NCBI GenBank assembly: GCA_028671895.1
Contig: CM053809.1
Coordinates: 7,919,501-7,983,500 of the forward strand
Source: Oenanthe sinensis
Lineage: Eukaryota > Streptophyta > Magnoliopsida > Apiales > Apiaceae
DNA: 64,000 nt
Direction: 5' to 3'
A program made the translations under genes and the position numbers. This document shows positions 49,301 to 62,100 of this stretch, one piece after another (positions within the stretch are counted from its first letter, which is position 1; every line of letters begins with the position of its first letter). A model generated the notes under the pieces. It made no database searches. It saw only the letters and a program-made list of their open reading frames with translations, and was not told where the DNA came from.

Positions 49301-50760
49301 ATAGCTTCATCCTTGACTTGTTTAAACATGGAAACAACTTGTAAACTCTTTTAGGATCATTCTTGGCTCATTTGAACTTGAAAGTAATTTGTAACAACTT
49401 GAGACTTCTTTCTTTACTCGTTTGAACTTGAAATCAACTTGTAGATTCATTATTGACTCATTAGAACATGGAAACAACTTGTAAACTCTTTTAGGATCAT
49501 TTTTGGCGCATTTGAACATGAAAATAATTCATACCAACTTGAGACTTCATTATTGACTCGTTTGAACATGGAAACAACTTATATCTTCATTCTTGACTCA
49601 TTTGAACATGGAAATAACTTGTAAACTCTTTTAGGATCATTCTTGGCTCATTTGAACTTGAAAGTAATTTGTAACAACTTGAGACTTCATTCTTGATTCG
49701 TTTGAACATGGAAACGACTTATAGCTTCATTCTTGACTCGTTTAAACATGGAAACAACTTGTAAACTCTTTTAGGATCATTCTTGGCTCATTTGAACTTG
49801 AAAGTAATTTGTAACAACTTGAGACTTCATTCTTTACTCGTTTGAACTTGAAATCAACTTGTAGATTCATTCTTGACTCATTAGAACATGGAAACAACTT
49901 GTAAACTCTTTTAGGATCATTTTTGGCTCATTTGAACATGAAAATAATTCATACCAACTTGAGACTTCATTATTGACTCGTTTGAACATGGAAACGACTT
50001 ATAGCTTCATTCTTGACTCGTTTAAACATGGATACAACTTGTAAACTCTTTTAGGATCATTCTTGGCTCAGTTGACCTTGAAAATAATTTGTAATAACTT
50101 GAGACTTCATTCTTGATTCGTTTGAACATGGAAACGACTTATAGCTTCATCCTTGACTTGTTTAAACATGGAAACAACTTGTAAACTCTTTTAGGATCAT
50201 TCTTGGCTCATTTGAACTTGAAAGTAATTTGTAACAACTTGAGACTTCTTTCTTTACTCGTTTGAACTTGAAATCAACTTGTAGATTCATTATTGACTCA
50301 TTAGATCATGGAAACAACTTGTAAACTCTTTTAGGATCATTTTTGGCGCATTTGAACATGAAAATAATTCATACCAACTTGAGACTTCATTATTGACTCG
50401 TTTGAACATGGAAACAACTTATATCTTCATTCTTGACTCGTTTGAACATGGAAATAACTAGTAAACTCTTTTAGGATCATTCTTGGCTCAGTTGACCTTG
50501 AAAATAATTTGTAACAACTTGAGACTTCATTCATGATTCGTTTGAACATGGAAACGACTTATAGCTTCATTTTTGACTCGTTTAAACATAGAAACAACTT
50601 GTAAACTCTATTAGGATCATTCTTGGCTCATTTAAACTTGAAAATAATTTATAACAAATTGAGACTTCATTCTTTACTCGTTTGAACTTGAAAATAACTT
50701 GTAGATTTATTCTTGACTCATTTGAACATGGAAACAACTTGTAAACTCTTTTAGGATCAT
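46381..50760. repeat. 3.5-4.4-kb higher-order repeat, copy 2 (+840 bp)
   Basis: Second copy, 4380 bp. It is longer than copy 1 by exactly 840 bp (six 140-bp units) because a block carrying GGATACAACTTG and GTAATAACTTGAGAC occurs twice, at about 49191 and 50031. It also has AGGATCATGCTTGG near 47675, which copy 3 shares and copy 1 lacks. Confidence 0.9.
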
Positions 50761-53700
50761 TTTTGGCGCATTTGAACATGAAAATAATTCATACCAACTT
50801 GAGACTTCATTATTGACTCGTTTGAACATGGAAACAACTTATAGCTTCATTCTTGACTCGTTAGAACATGGAAATAACCTATAAACTCTTTTAGGATCAT
50901 TCTTGGCTCATTTTAACTTGAAAGTAATTTGTAACAACTTGAGACTTCATTCTTTACTCGTTTGAACTTGAAATCAACTTGTAGATTCATTATTGACTCA
51001 TTAGAACATGGAAACAACTTGTAAACTCTTTTAGGATCATTCTTGGCTCATTTGAACTTGAACATAATTTTTAACAACTTTAGACTTCATTCTTTAGTCG
51101 TTTGAACTTGAAAATAACTTGTAGATTCATTCTTGACTCATTTAGAACATGGAAACAACTTGTAGATTCTTTAGGATCATTCTTGGCTCATTTGAACATG
51201 AAAATAATTAATACCAACTTGAGACTGCATTATTGACTCGTTTGAACATGGAAACGACTTATAGCTTCATTCTTGACTCGTTTAAACATGGAAACAACTT
51301 GTAAACTCTTTTAGGATCATTTTTGGCTCATTTGAACATGAAAATAATTCATACCAACTTGAGACTTCATTATTGACTCGTTTGAACATGGAAACAACTT
51401 ATAGCTTCATTCTTGACTCGTTTGAACATGGAAATAACTTGTAAACTCTTTTAGGATCATTCTTGGCTCAGTTGACCTTGAAAATAATTTGTAACAACTT
51501 GAGACTTCATTCTTGATTCGTTTGAACATGGAAACGACTTATAGCTTCATTCTTGACTCGTTTAAACATGGAAACAACTTGTAAACTCTTTTAGGATCAT
51601 TCTTGGCTCATTTAAACTTGAAAATAATTTGTAACAACTTGTGACTTCATTCTTTACTCGTTTGAACTTGAAAACAACTTATAGATTTATTATTGACTCA
51701 TTTGAACATGGAAACAACATGTAAACCCTTTTAAGATCATTCTTGGCTCATTTGAACTTGAAAATAATTTGTAACAACTTGAGACTTCATTATTTACTAG
51801 TTTGAACTTGAAATCAAGTTGTAGATTCATTCTTGACTCATTAGAACATGGAAACAACTTGTAAACTCTTTTAGGATCATTTTTGGCGCATTTGAACATG
51901 AAAATAATTCATACCAACTTGAGACTTCATTATTGACTCGTTTGAACATGGAAACGACTTATAGCTTCATTCTTGACTCGTTTGAACATGGAAACAACTT
52001 ATAGCTTCATTCTTGACTCGTTTGAACATGGAAATAACTTGTAAACTCTTTTAGGATCATGCTTGGCTCATTTAAACTTGAAAGTAATTTGTAACAACTT
52101 GAGACTTCATTCTTGATTCGTTTGAACATGGAAACGACTTATAGCTTCATTCTTGACTCGTTTAAACATGGAAACAACTTGTAAACTCTTTTAGGATCAT
52201 TCTTGGCTCATTCAAACTTGAAAATAATTTGTAACAACTTGTGACTTCATTCTTTACTCGTTTGAACTTGAAAACAACTTATAGATTTATTATTGACTCA
52301 TTTGAACATGGAAACAACATGTAAACCCTTTTAAGATCAGTCTTGGCTCATTTGAACTTGAAAATAATTTGTAACAACTTGAGACTTTATTATTTACTCG
52401 TTTGAACTTGAAATCAACTTGTAGATTCATTCTTGACTCATTAGAACATGGAAACAATTTGTAAACTCTTTTAGGATCATTTTTGGCGCATTTGAACATG
52501 AAAATAATTCATACCAACTTGAGACTTCATTATTGACTCGTTTGAACATGGAAACAACTTATAGCTTCATTCTTGACTCGTTTGAACATGGAAATAACTT
52601 GTAAACTCTTTTAGGATCATTCTTGGCTCATTTGAACTTGAAAGTAATTTGTAACAACTTGAGACTTCATTCTTGATTCGTTTGAACATGGAAACGACTT
52701 ATAGCTACATTCTTGACTCGTTTAAACATGGAAAGAACTTGTAAACTCTTTTAGGATCATTCTTGGCTCATTTAAACTTGAAAATAATTTGTAACAACTT
52801 GAGACTTCATTCTTTACTCGTTTGAACTTGAAAACAACTTGTAGATTTATTCTTGACTCATTTGAACATGGAAACAACTTGTAAACCCTTTTAAGATCAT
52901 TCTTGGCTCATTTGAACTTAAACATAATTTTTAACAACTTTAGACTTCATTCTTTAGTCATTTGAACTTGAAAATAACTTGTAGATTCATTCTTGACTCA
53001 TTTAGAACATGGAAACAACTTGTAGACTCTTTAGTATCATTTTTGGCTCATTTGAACATGAAAATAATTCATACCAACTTGAGACTTCATTATTGACTCG
53101 TTTGAACATGGAAACGACTTATAGCTTCATTATTGACTCGTTTAAACATGAAAACAACTTGTAAACTCTTTTAGGATCATTCTTGACTCATTTGAACATG
53201 GAAATAATTTGTAACAACTTAAGACTTCATTCTTGATTCGTTTGAACATGGAAACGACTTATAGCTTCATTCTTGACTCGTTTAAACATGGAAACAACTT
53301 GTAAACTCTTTTAGGATCATTCTTGGCTCATTTGAACTTGAAAGTAATTTGTAACAACTTGAGACTTCATTCTTTACTCGTTTGAACTTGAAATCAACTT
53401 GTAGATTCATTCTTGACTCATTAGAACATGGAAACAACTTGTAAACTCTTTTAGGATCATTTTTGGCTCATTTGAACATGAAAATAATTCATACCAACTT
53501 GAGACTTCATTATTGACTCGTTTGAACATGGAAACGACTTATAGCTTCATTCTTGACTCGTTTAAACATGGATACAACTTGTAAACTCTTTTAGGATCAT
53601 TCTTGGCTCAGTTGACCTTGAAAATAATTTGTAATAACTTGAGACTTCATTCTTGATTCGTTTGAACATGGAAACGACTTATAGCTTCATCCTTGACTTG

Positions 53701-54720
53701 TTTAAACATGGAAACAACTTGTAAACTCTTTTAGGATCATTCTTGGCTCATTTGAACTTGAAAGTAATTTGTAACAACTTGAGACTTCTTTCTTTACTCG
53801 TTTGAACTTGAAATCAACTTGTAGATTCATTATTGACTCATTAGAACATGGAAACAACTTGTAAACTCTTTTAGGATCATTTTTGGCGCATTTTAACATG
53901 AAAATAATTCATACCAACTTGAGACTTCATTATTGACTCGTTTGAACATGGAAACAACTTATATCTTCATTCTTGACTCGTTTGAACATGGAAATAACTT
54001 GTAAACTCTTTTAGGATCATTCTTGGCTCATTTGAACTTGAAAGTAATTTGTAACAACTTGAGACTTCATTCTTGATTCGTTTGAACATGGAAACGACTT
54101 ATAGCTTCATTCTTGACTCGTTTAAACATGGAAACAACTTGTAAACTCTTTTAGGATCATTCTTGGCTCATTTGAACTTGAAAGTAATTTGTAACAACTT
54201 GAGACTTCTTTCTTTACTCGTTTGAACTTGAAATCAACTTGTAGATTCATTATTGACTCATTAGAACATGGAAACAACTTGTAAACTCTTTTAGGATCAT
54301 TTTTGGCGCATTTGAACATGAAAATAATTCATACCAACTTGAGACTTCATTATTGACTCGTTTGAACATGGAAACAACTTATATCTTCATTCTTGACTCG
54401 TTTGAACATGGAAATAACTAGTAAACTCTTTTAGGATCATTCTTGGCTCAGTTGACCTTGAAAATAATTTGTAACAACTTGAGACTTCATTCATGATTCG
54501 TTTGAACATGGAAACGACTTATAGCTTCATTCTTGACTCGTTTAAACATAGAAACAACTTGTAAACTCTATTAGGATCATTCTTGGCTCATTTAAACTTG
54601 AAAATAATTTATAACAAATTGAGACTTCATTCTTTACTCGTTTGAACTTGAAAATAACTTGTAGATTTATTCTTGACTCATTTGAACATGGAAACAACTT
54701 GTAAACTCTTTTAGGATCAT
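50761..54720. repeat. 3.5-4.4-kb higher-order repeat, copy 3 (+420 bp)
   Basis: Third copy, 3960 bp. It is longer than copy 1 by 420 bp (three 140-bp units), which appears as a local duplication of 53701-54120 into 54121-54540. It shares the copy-2 variants ATCATGCTTGG and GCTACATTCTTGAC (near 48325 and 52705), so copies 2 and 3 are closest relatives. Confidence 0.9.
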
Positions 54721-55140
54721 TTTTGGCGCATTTGAACATGAAAATAATTCATACCAACTTGAGACTTCATTATTGACTCATTTGAACATGGAAACAACTT
54801 ATAGCTTCATTCTTGACTCGTTTGAACATGGAAATAACTTGTAAACCCTTTTAAGATCATTCTTGGCTCATTTGAACTTGAAAGTAATTTGTAACAACTT
54901 GAGACTTCATTCTTTACTCGTTTGAACTTGAAAATAACTTGTAGATTCATTCTTGACTCATTTAGAACATGGGAAACAACTTGTAGACTCTTTAGGATCA
55001 TTTTTGGCTCATTTGAACATGAAAATAATTCATACCAACTTGAGACTTCATTATTGACTCGTTTGAACATGGAAACGACTTATAGCTTCATTCTTGACTC
55101 GTTTAAACATGGAAACAACTTGTAAACTCTTTTAGGATCA

Positions 55141-58100
55141 TTCTTGGCTCAGTTGACCTTGAAAATAATTTGTAATAACTTGAGACTTCATTCTTGATTC
55201 GTTTGAACATGAAAACGACTTGTAGCTTCATTCTTGACTCGTTTAAACATGGAAACAACTTGTAAACTCTTTTAGGATCATTCTTGGCTCATTTAACCTT
55301 GAAAATAATTTGTAACAACTTGAGACTTCATTCTTTAATCGTTTGAACTTGAAAACAACTTGTAGATTCATTCTTGACTCATTAGAACATGGAAACAACT
55401 TGTAAACTCTTTTAGGATCATTTTTGGCGCATTTGAACATGAAAATAATTCATACCAACTTGAGACTTCATTATTGACTTATTTGAACATGGAAACAACT
55501 TATAGCTTCATTCTTGACTCGTTTGAACATGGAAATAACTTGTAAACTCTTTTAGGATCATTCTTCGCTCATTTGAACTTGAAAGTAATTTGTAACAACT
55601 TGAGACTTCATTCTTTACTCGTTTGAACTTGAAATCAAGGTGTAGATTCATTCATGACTCATTAGAACATGGAAACAACTTGTAAACTCTTTTAGGATCA
55701 TTTTTGGCTCATTTGAACATGAAAATAATTCATACCAACTTGAGACTTCATTATTGACTCGTTTGAACATGGAAACGACTTATAGCTTCATTCTTGACTC
55801 GTTTAAACATGGAAACAACTTGTAAACTCTTTTAGGATCATTCTTGCCTCATTTAAACTTGAAAATAATTTGTAACAAGTTGAGACTTCATTCTTTAATC
55901 GTTTGAACATGGAAACGACTTATAGCTTCATTCTTGACTCGTTTAAACATGGAAACAACTTGTAAACTCTTTTAGGATCATTCTTGGCTCATTTTAACTT
56001 GAACATAATTTTTAACAACTTGAGACTTCATTCTTTACTCGTTTGAACTTGAAAATAACTTGTAGATTAATTCTTGACTCATTTAGAACATGGGAAACAA
56101 CTTATAGACTCTTTAGGATCATTTTTGGCTCATTTGAACATGAAAATAATTCATACCAACTTGAGACTTCATTATTGACTCGTTTGAACATGGAAACGAC
56201 TTATAGCTTCATTCTTGACTCGTTTAAACATGGAAATAACTTGTAAACTCTTTTAGGATCATTCTTGGCTCAGTTGACCTTGAAAATAATTTGTAATAAC
56301 TTGAGACTTCATTCTTGATTCGTTTGAACATGGAAACAACTTATAGCTTCATTCTTGACTCGTTTAAACATCGAAACAACTTGTAAACTCTAGTAGGATC
56401 ATTCTTGGCTCATTTAAACTTGAAAATAATTTATAACAACTTGAGACTTCATTCTTTACTCGTTTGAACTTGAAAACAACTTGTAGATTTATTCTTGACT
56501 CATTTGAACATGGAAACAACTTGTAAACCCTTTTAAGATTTTTATTGGCTCATTTGAAATTGAAAGTAATTTATAACAACTTGAGACTTCATTCTTTACT
56601 CGTTTGAACTTGAAAACAACTTGTAGATTCATTATTGACTCATTAGAACATGGAAACAACTTGTAAACTCTTTTACGATCATTCTTGGCTCATTTGAACT
56701 TGAACATAATTTTTAACAACTTTAGACTTCATTCTTTACTCGTTTGAACTTGAAATAACTTGTAGATTCATTATTGACTCATTAGAACATGGAAACAACT
56801 TGTAAACTCTTTTAGGATCATTTTTGGCTCATTTGAACTTGAACATAATTTTTAACAACTTGAGACTTCATTCTTTACTCGTTTGAACTTGAAAATAACT
56901 TGTAGATTCATTCTTGACTCCTTTAGAACTTGGAAACAACTTGTAAACTCTTTTAGGATCATTTTTGGCTCATTTGAACATGAAAATAATTCATACCAAC
57001 TTGAGACTTCATTCTTGATTCGTTTGAACATGGAAACGACTTGTAAACTCTTTTAGGATCATTCTTGGCTCAGTTGACCTTGAAAATAATTTGTAATAAC
57101 TTGAGACTTCATTCTTGATTCGTTTGAACATGGAAACGACTTGTAGCTTCATTCTTGACTCGTTTAAACATGGAAACAACTTGTAAACTCTTTTAGGATC
57201 ATTCTTGGCTCATTTAAACTTGAAAATAATTTGTAACAACTTGAGACTTCATTCTTTAATCGTTTGAACTTGAAAACAACTTGTAGATTCATTCTTGACT
57301 CATTAGAACATGGAAACAACTTGTAAACTCTTTTAGGATCATTTTTGGCGCATTTGAACATGAAAATAATTCATACCAACTTGAGACTTCATTATTGACT
57401 CATTTGAACATGGAAACAACTTATAGCTTCATTCTTGACTCGTTTGAACATGGAAATAACTTGTAAACTCTTTTAGGATCATTCTTCGCTCATTTGAACT
57501 TGAAAGTAATTTGTAACAACTTGAGACTTCATTCTTTACTCGTTTGAACTTGAAATCAAGGTGTAGATTCATTCATGACTCATTAGAACATGGAAACAAC
57601 TTGTAAACTCTTTTAGGATCATTTTTGGCTCATTTGAACATGAAAATAATTCATACCAACTTGAGACTTCATTATTGACTCGTTTGAACATGGAAACGAC
57701 TTATAGCTTCATTCTTGACTCGTTTAAACATGGAAACAACTTGTAAACTCTTTTAGGATCATTCTTGGCTCATTTAAACTTGAAAATAATTTGTAACAAC
57801 TTGAGACTTCATTCTTTAATCGTTTGAACTTGAAAACAACTTGTAGATTTATTCTTGACTCATTTGAACATGGAACCAACTTGTAAACCCTTTTAAGATC
57901 ATTCTTGGCTCATTTGAACTTGAAAGTAATTTGTAACAACTTGAGACTTCATTCTTTACTCATTTGAACATGGAAACAACTTATAGCTTCATTCTTGACG
58001 CCTTAGAACATGGAAACAACTTGTAAACTCTTTTAGGATCATTCTTGGCTCATTTTAACTTGAACATAATTTTTAACAACTTGAGACTTAATTCTTTACT

Positions 58101-58680
58101 CGTTTGAACATAAAAATAACTTGTAGATTAATTCTTGACTCATTTAGAACATGGGAAACAACTTATAGACTCTTTAGGATCATTTTTGGCTCATTTGAAC
58201 ATGAAAATAATTCATACCAACTTGAGACTTCATTATTGACTCGTTTGAACATGGAAACGACTTATAGCTTCATTCTTGACTCGTTTAAACATGGAAACAA
58301 CTTGTAAACTCTTTTAGGATCATTCTTGGCTCAGTTGACCTTGAAAATAATTTGTAATAACTTGAGACTTCATTCTTGATTCGTATGAACATGGAAACGA
58401 CTTATAGCTTCATTCTTGACTCGTTTAAACATCGAAACAACTTGTAAACTCTATTAGGATCATTCTTGGCTCATTTAAACTTGAAAATAATTTATAACAA
58501 CTTGAGACTTCATTCTTTACTCGTTTGAACTTGAAAACAACTTGTAGATTTATTCTTGACTCATTTGAACATGGAAACAACTTGTAAACCCTTTTAAGAT
58601 TTTTATTGGCTCATTTGAACTTGAAAGTAATTTGTAACAACTTGAGACTTCATTCTTTACTCGTTTGAACTTGAAAATAA
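55141..58680. repeat. 1.92-kb tandem duplication
   Basis: 55141-55900 matches 57062-57820 at a 1921-bp offset. Shared markers are CATTCTTCGCTC and AAATCAAGGTGTAG (55637 and 57558). After that the offset becomes 2061, so one extra 140-bp unit lies in the second copy. The region 55981-56620 then matches 58042-58680. Copies here differ more from each other than in the 42.8-54.7 kb block. Confidence 0.75.
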
Positions 58681-59149
58681 CTTGTAGATTCATTATTGAC
58701 TCATTAGAACATGGAAACAACTTGTAAACTCTTTTAGGATCATTTTTGGCTCATTTGAACTTGAACATAATTTTTAACAACTTGAGACTTCATTCTTTAC
58801 TCGTTTGAACTTGAAAATAACTTGTAGATTCATTCTTGACTCCTTTAGAACATGGAAACAACTTGTAAACTCTTTTAAGATCATTTTTGGCTCATTTGAA
58901 CATGAAAATAATTCATACCAACTTGAGACTTCATTCTTGATTCGTTTGAACATGGAAACGACTTATAGCTTCATTCTTGACTCGTTTAAACATGGAAACA
59001 ACTTGTAAACTCTTTTAGGATCATTCTTGGCTCATTTAAACTTGAAAATAATTTGTAACAACTTGAGACTTCATTCTTTAATCGTTTCAACTTGAAAACA
59101 ACTTGTAGATTTATTCTTCACTCATTTGAACATGGAAACAACTTGTAAA

Positions 59150-62100
59150 CTTTTTTAGGATCATTCTTGGCTCATTTAAACTTGAAAATAATTTGTAACA
59201 ACTTGAGACTTCATTCTTTACTCGTTTGAACATGAAAACAACTTGTAGATGCATTCTTGACTCATTAGAACATGGAAACAACTTGTAGACTCTTTTAGGA
59301 TCATTTTTGGCGCATTTGAACATGGAAATAATTCATACCAACTTGAGACTTCATTATTGACTCGTTTGAACATGGCAACAACTTATAGCTTCATTCTTGA
59401 CTCGTTTGAACATGAAAATAACTTGTAATCTGTTTTAGGATCATTCTTGGCTCATTTGAACTTGAAAGTAAGTTGTAACAACTTGAGACTTCATTCTTTA
59501 CTCGTTTGAACTTGAAATCAACTTGTAGATTCATTATTGACTCATTAGAAAATGGAAACAACTTGTAAACTCTTTTCGGATCATTTTTGGTGCATTTGAA
59601 CATGAAAATAATTCATACCAACTTGAGACTTCATTATTGACTCGTTTGAATATGGAAACAACTTATAGCTTCATTCTTGACTCGTTTGAACATGGAAATA
59701 ACTTGTAAACTCTTTTAGGATCATTCTTGACTCCTTCAGAACATGGATACAACTTGTAAACTCTTTTAGGATCATTCTTGGCTCAATTGACCTTGAAAAT
59801 AATTTGTAATAACTTGAGATTTCATTCTAGATTCGTTTGAACATGGAAACGACTTATAGCTTCATTCTTGACTCGTTTAAACATGGAAACAACTTGTAAA
59901 CTCTTTTAGGTTCATTCTTGGCTCATTTAAACTTGAAAATAATTTGTAACAACTTGAGACTTCATTCTTTACTCGTTTGAACATGAAAATAACTTGTAAA
60001 CTCTTTTAGGATCATTCTTGGCTCAGTTGACCTTGAAAATAATTTGTAACAACTTGAGACTTCATTCTTGATTCGTTTGAACATGGAAACGACTTATAGC
60101 TTCATTCTTGACGCGTTTAAACATAGAAACAACTTGTAAACTCTATTAGGATCATTCTTGGCTCATTTAAACTTGAAAATAATTTATAACAACTTGAGAC
60201 TTCATTCTTTACTCGTTTGAACTTGAAAACAACTTGTAGATTTATTCTTGACTCATTTGAACATGGAAACAACTTGTAAACCCTTTTAAGATTTTTATTG
60301 GCTCATTTGAACTTGAAAGTAATTTGTAACAACTTGAGACTTCATTCTTTACTCGTTTGAACTTGAAATTAACTTGTAGATTCGTTATTGACTCATTAGA
60401 ACATGGACACAACTTGTAAACTCTTTTAGGATCATTCTTGGCTCATTTGAACTTGAACATAATTTTTAACAACTTGAGACTTCATTCTTTACTCGTTTGA
60501 ACTTGAAAATAACTTGTAGATTCATTCTTGACTCCTTTAGAACATGGAAACAACTTGTAAACTCTTTTAGGATCATTTTTGGCTCATTTGAACATGAAAA
60601 TAATTCATACCAACTTGAGACTTCATTCTTGATTCGTTTGAACATGGAAACGACTTATAGCTTCATTCTTGACTCGTTTAAACATGGAAACAACTTGTAA
60701 ACTCTTTTAGGATCATTCTTGGCTCAGTTGACCTTGAAAATAATTTGTAATAACTTGAGACTTCATTCTTGATTCGTTTGAACATGGAAACGACTTATAG
60801 CTTCATCCTTGACTTGTTTAAACATGGAAACAACTTGTAAACTCTTTTTGGATCATTCTTGGCTCATTTAAACTTGAAAATAATTTGTAACAACTTGAGA
60901 CTTCATTCTTTAATTGTTTCAACTTGAAAACAACTTGTAGATTTATTCTTGACTCATTTGAACATGGAAACAACTTGTAAACCCTTTTAAGATCATTCTT
61001 TGCTCATTTGAACTTGAAAGTAATTTGTAACAACTTGAGACTTCATTCTTTACTCGTTTGAAATTGAAAACAACTTGTAGATTCATTATTGACTCATTAG
61101 AACATGGAAACAACTTGTAAACTCTTTTAGGATCATTCTCGGCTCATTTGAACTTGTACATAATTTTTAACAACTTGAGACTTCATTCTTTACTCGTTTC
61201 AACTTGAAAATAACTTGTAGATTCATTCTTGACTCATTTAGAACATGGAAACAACTTGTAAACTCTTTTAGGATCATTTTTGGCTCATTTGAACATGAAA
61301 ATAATTCATACCAACTTGAGACTTCATTATTGACTCGTTTGAACACGGAAACGACTTATAGCTTCATTCTTGACTCGTTTAAACATGGATACAACTTGTA
61401 AACTCTTTTAGGATCATTCTTGGCTCAGTTGACCTTGAAAATAATTTGTAATAACTTGAGACTTCATTCTTGATTCGTTTGAACATGGAAACGACTTATG
61501 GCTTCATTCTTGACTCGTTTGAACATGGAAACGACTTATAGCTTCATTCTTGACTCGTTTAAACATGGAAACAACTTGTAAACTCTTTTAGGATCATTCT
61601 TGGCTCATTTAAACTTGAAAATAATTTGTAACAACTTGAGACTTCATTCTTTACTCGTTTGAACTTGAAAACAACTTGTAGATTTATTCTTGACTCATTT
61701 GAACATGGAAACAACTTGTAAACCCATTTAAGATCATTCTTTGCTCATTTGAACTTGAAAGTAATTTGTAACAACTTTACTCGTTTGAACTTGAAAACAA
61801 CTTGTAGATTCATTATTGGCTCATTTGAACTTGTACATAATTTTTAACAACTTGAGACTTCATTCTTTACTCGTTTGAACTTGAAAATAACTTGTAGATT
61901 CATTCTTGACTCATTTAGAACATGGAAACAACTTGTAAACTCTTTTAGGATCATTTTTGGCTCATTTGAACATGAAAATAATTCATACCAACTTGAGACT
62001 TCTTTATTGACTCGTTTGAACATGGAAACGACTTATAGCTTCATTCTTGACTCGTTTAAACATGGATACAACTTGTAAACTCTTTTAGGATCATTCTTGG

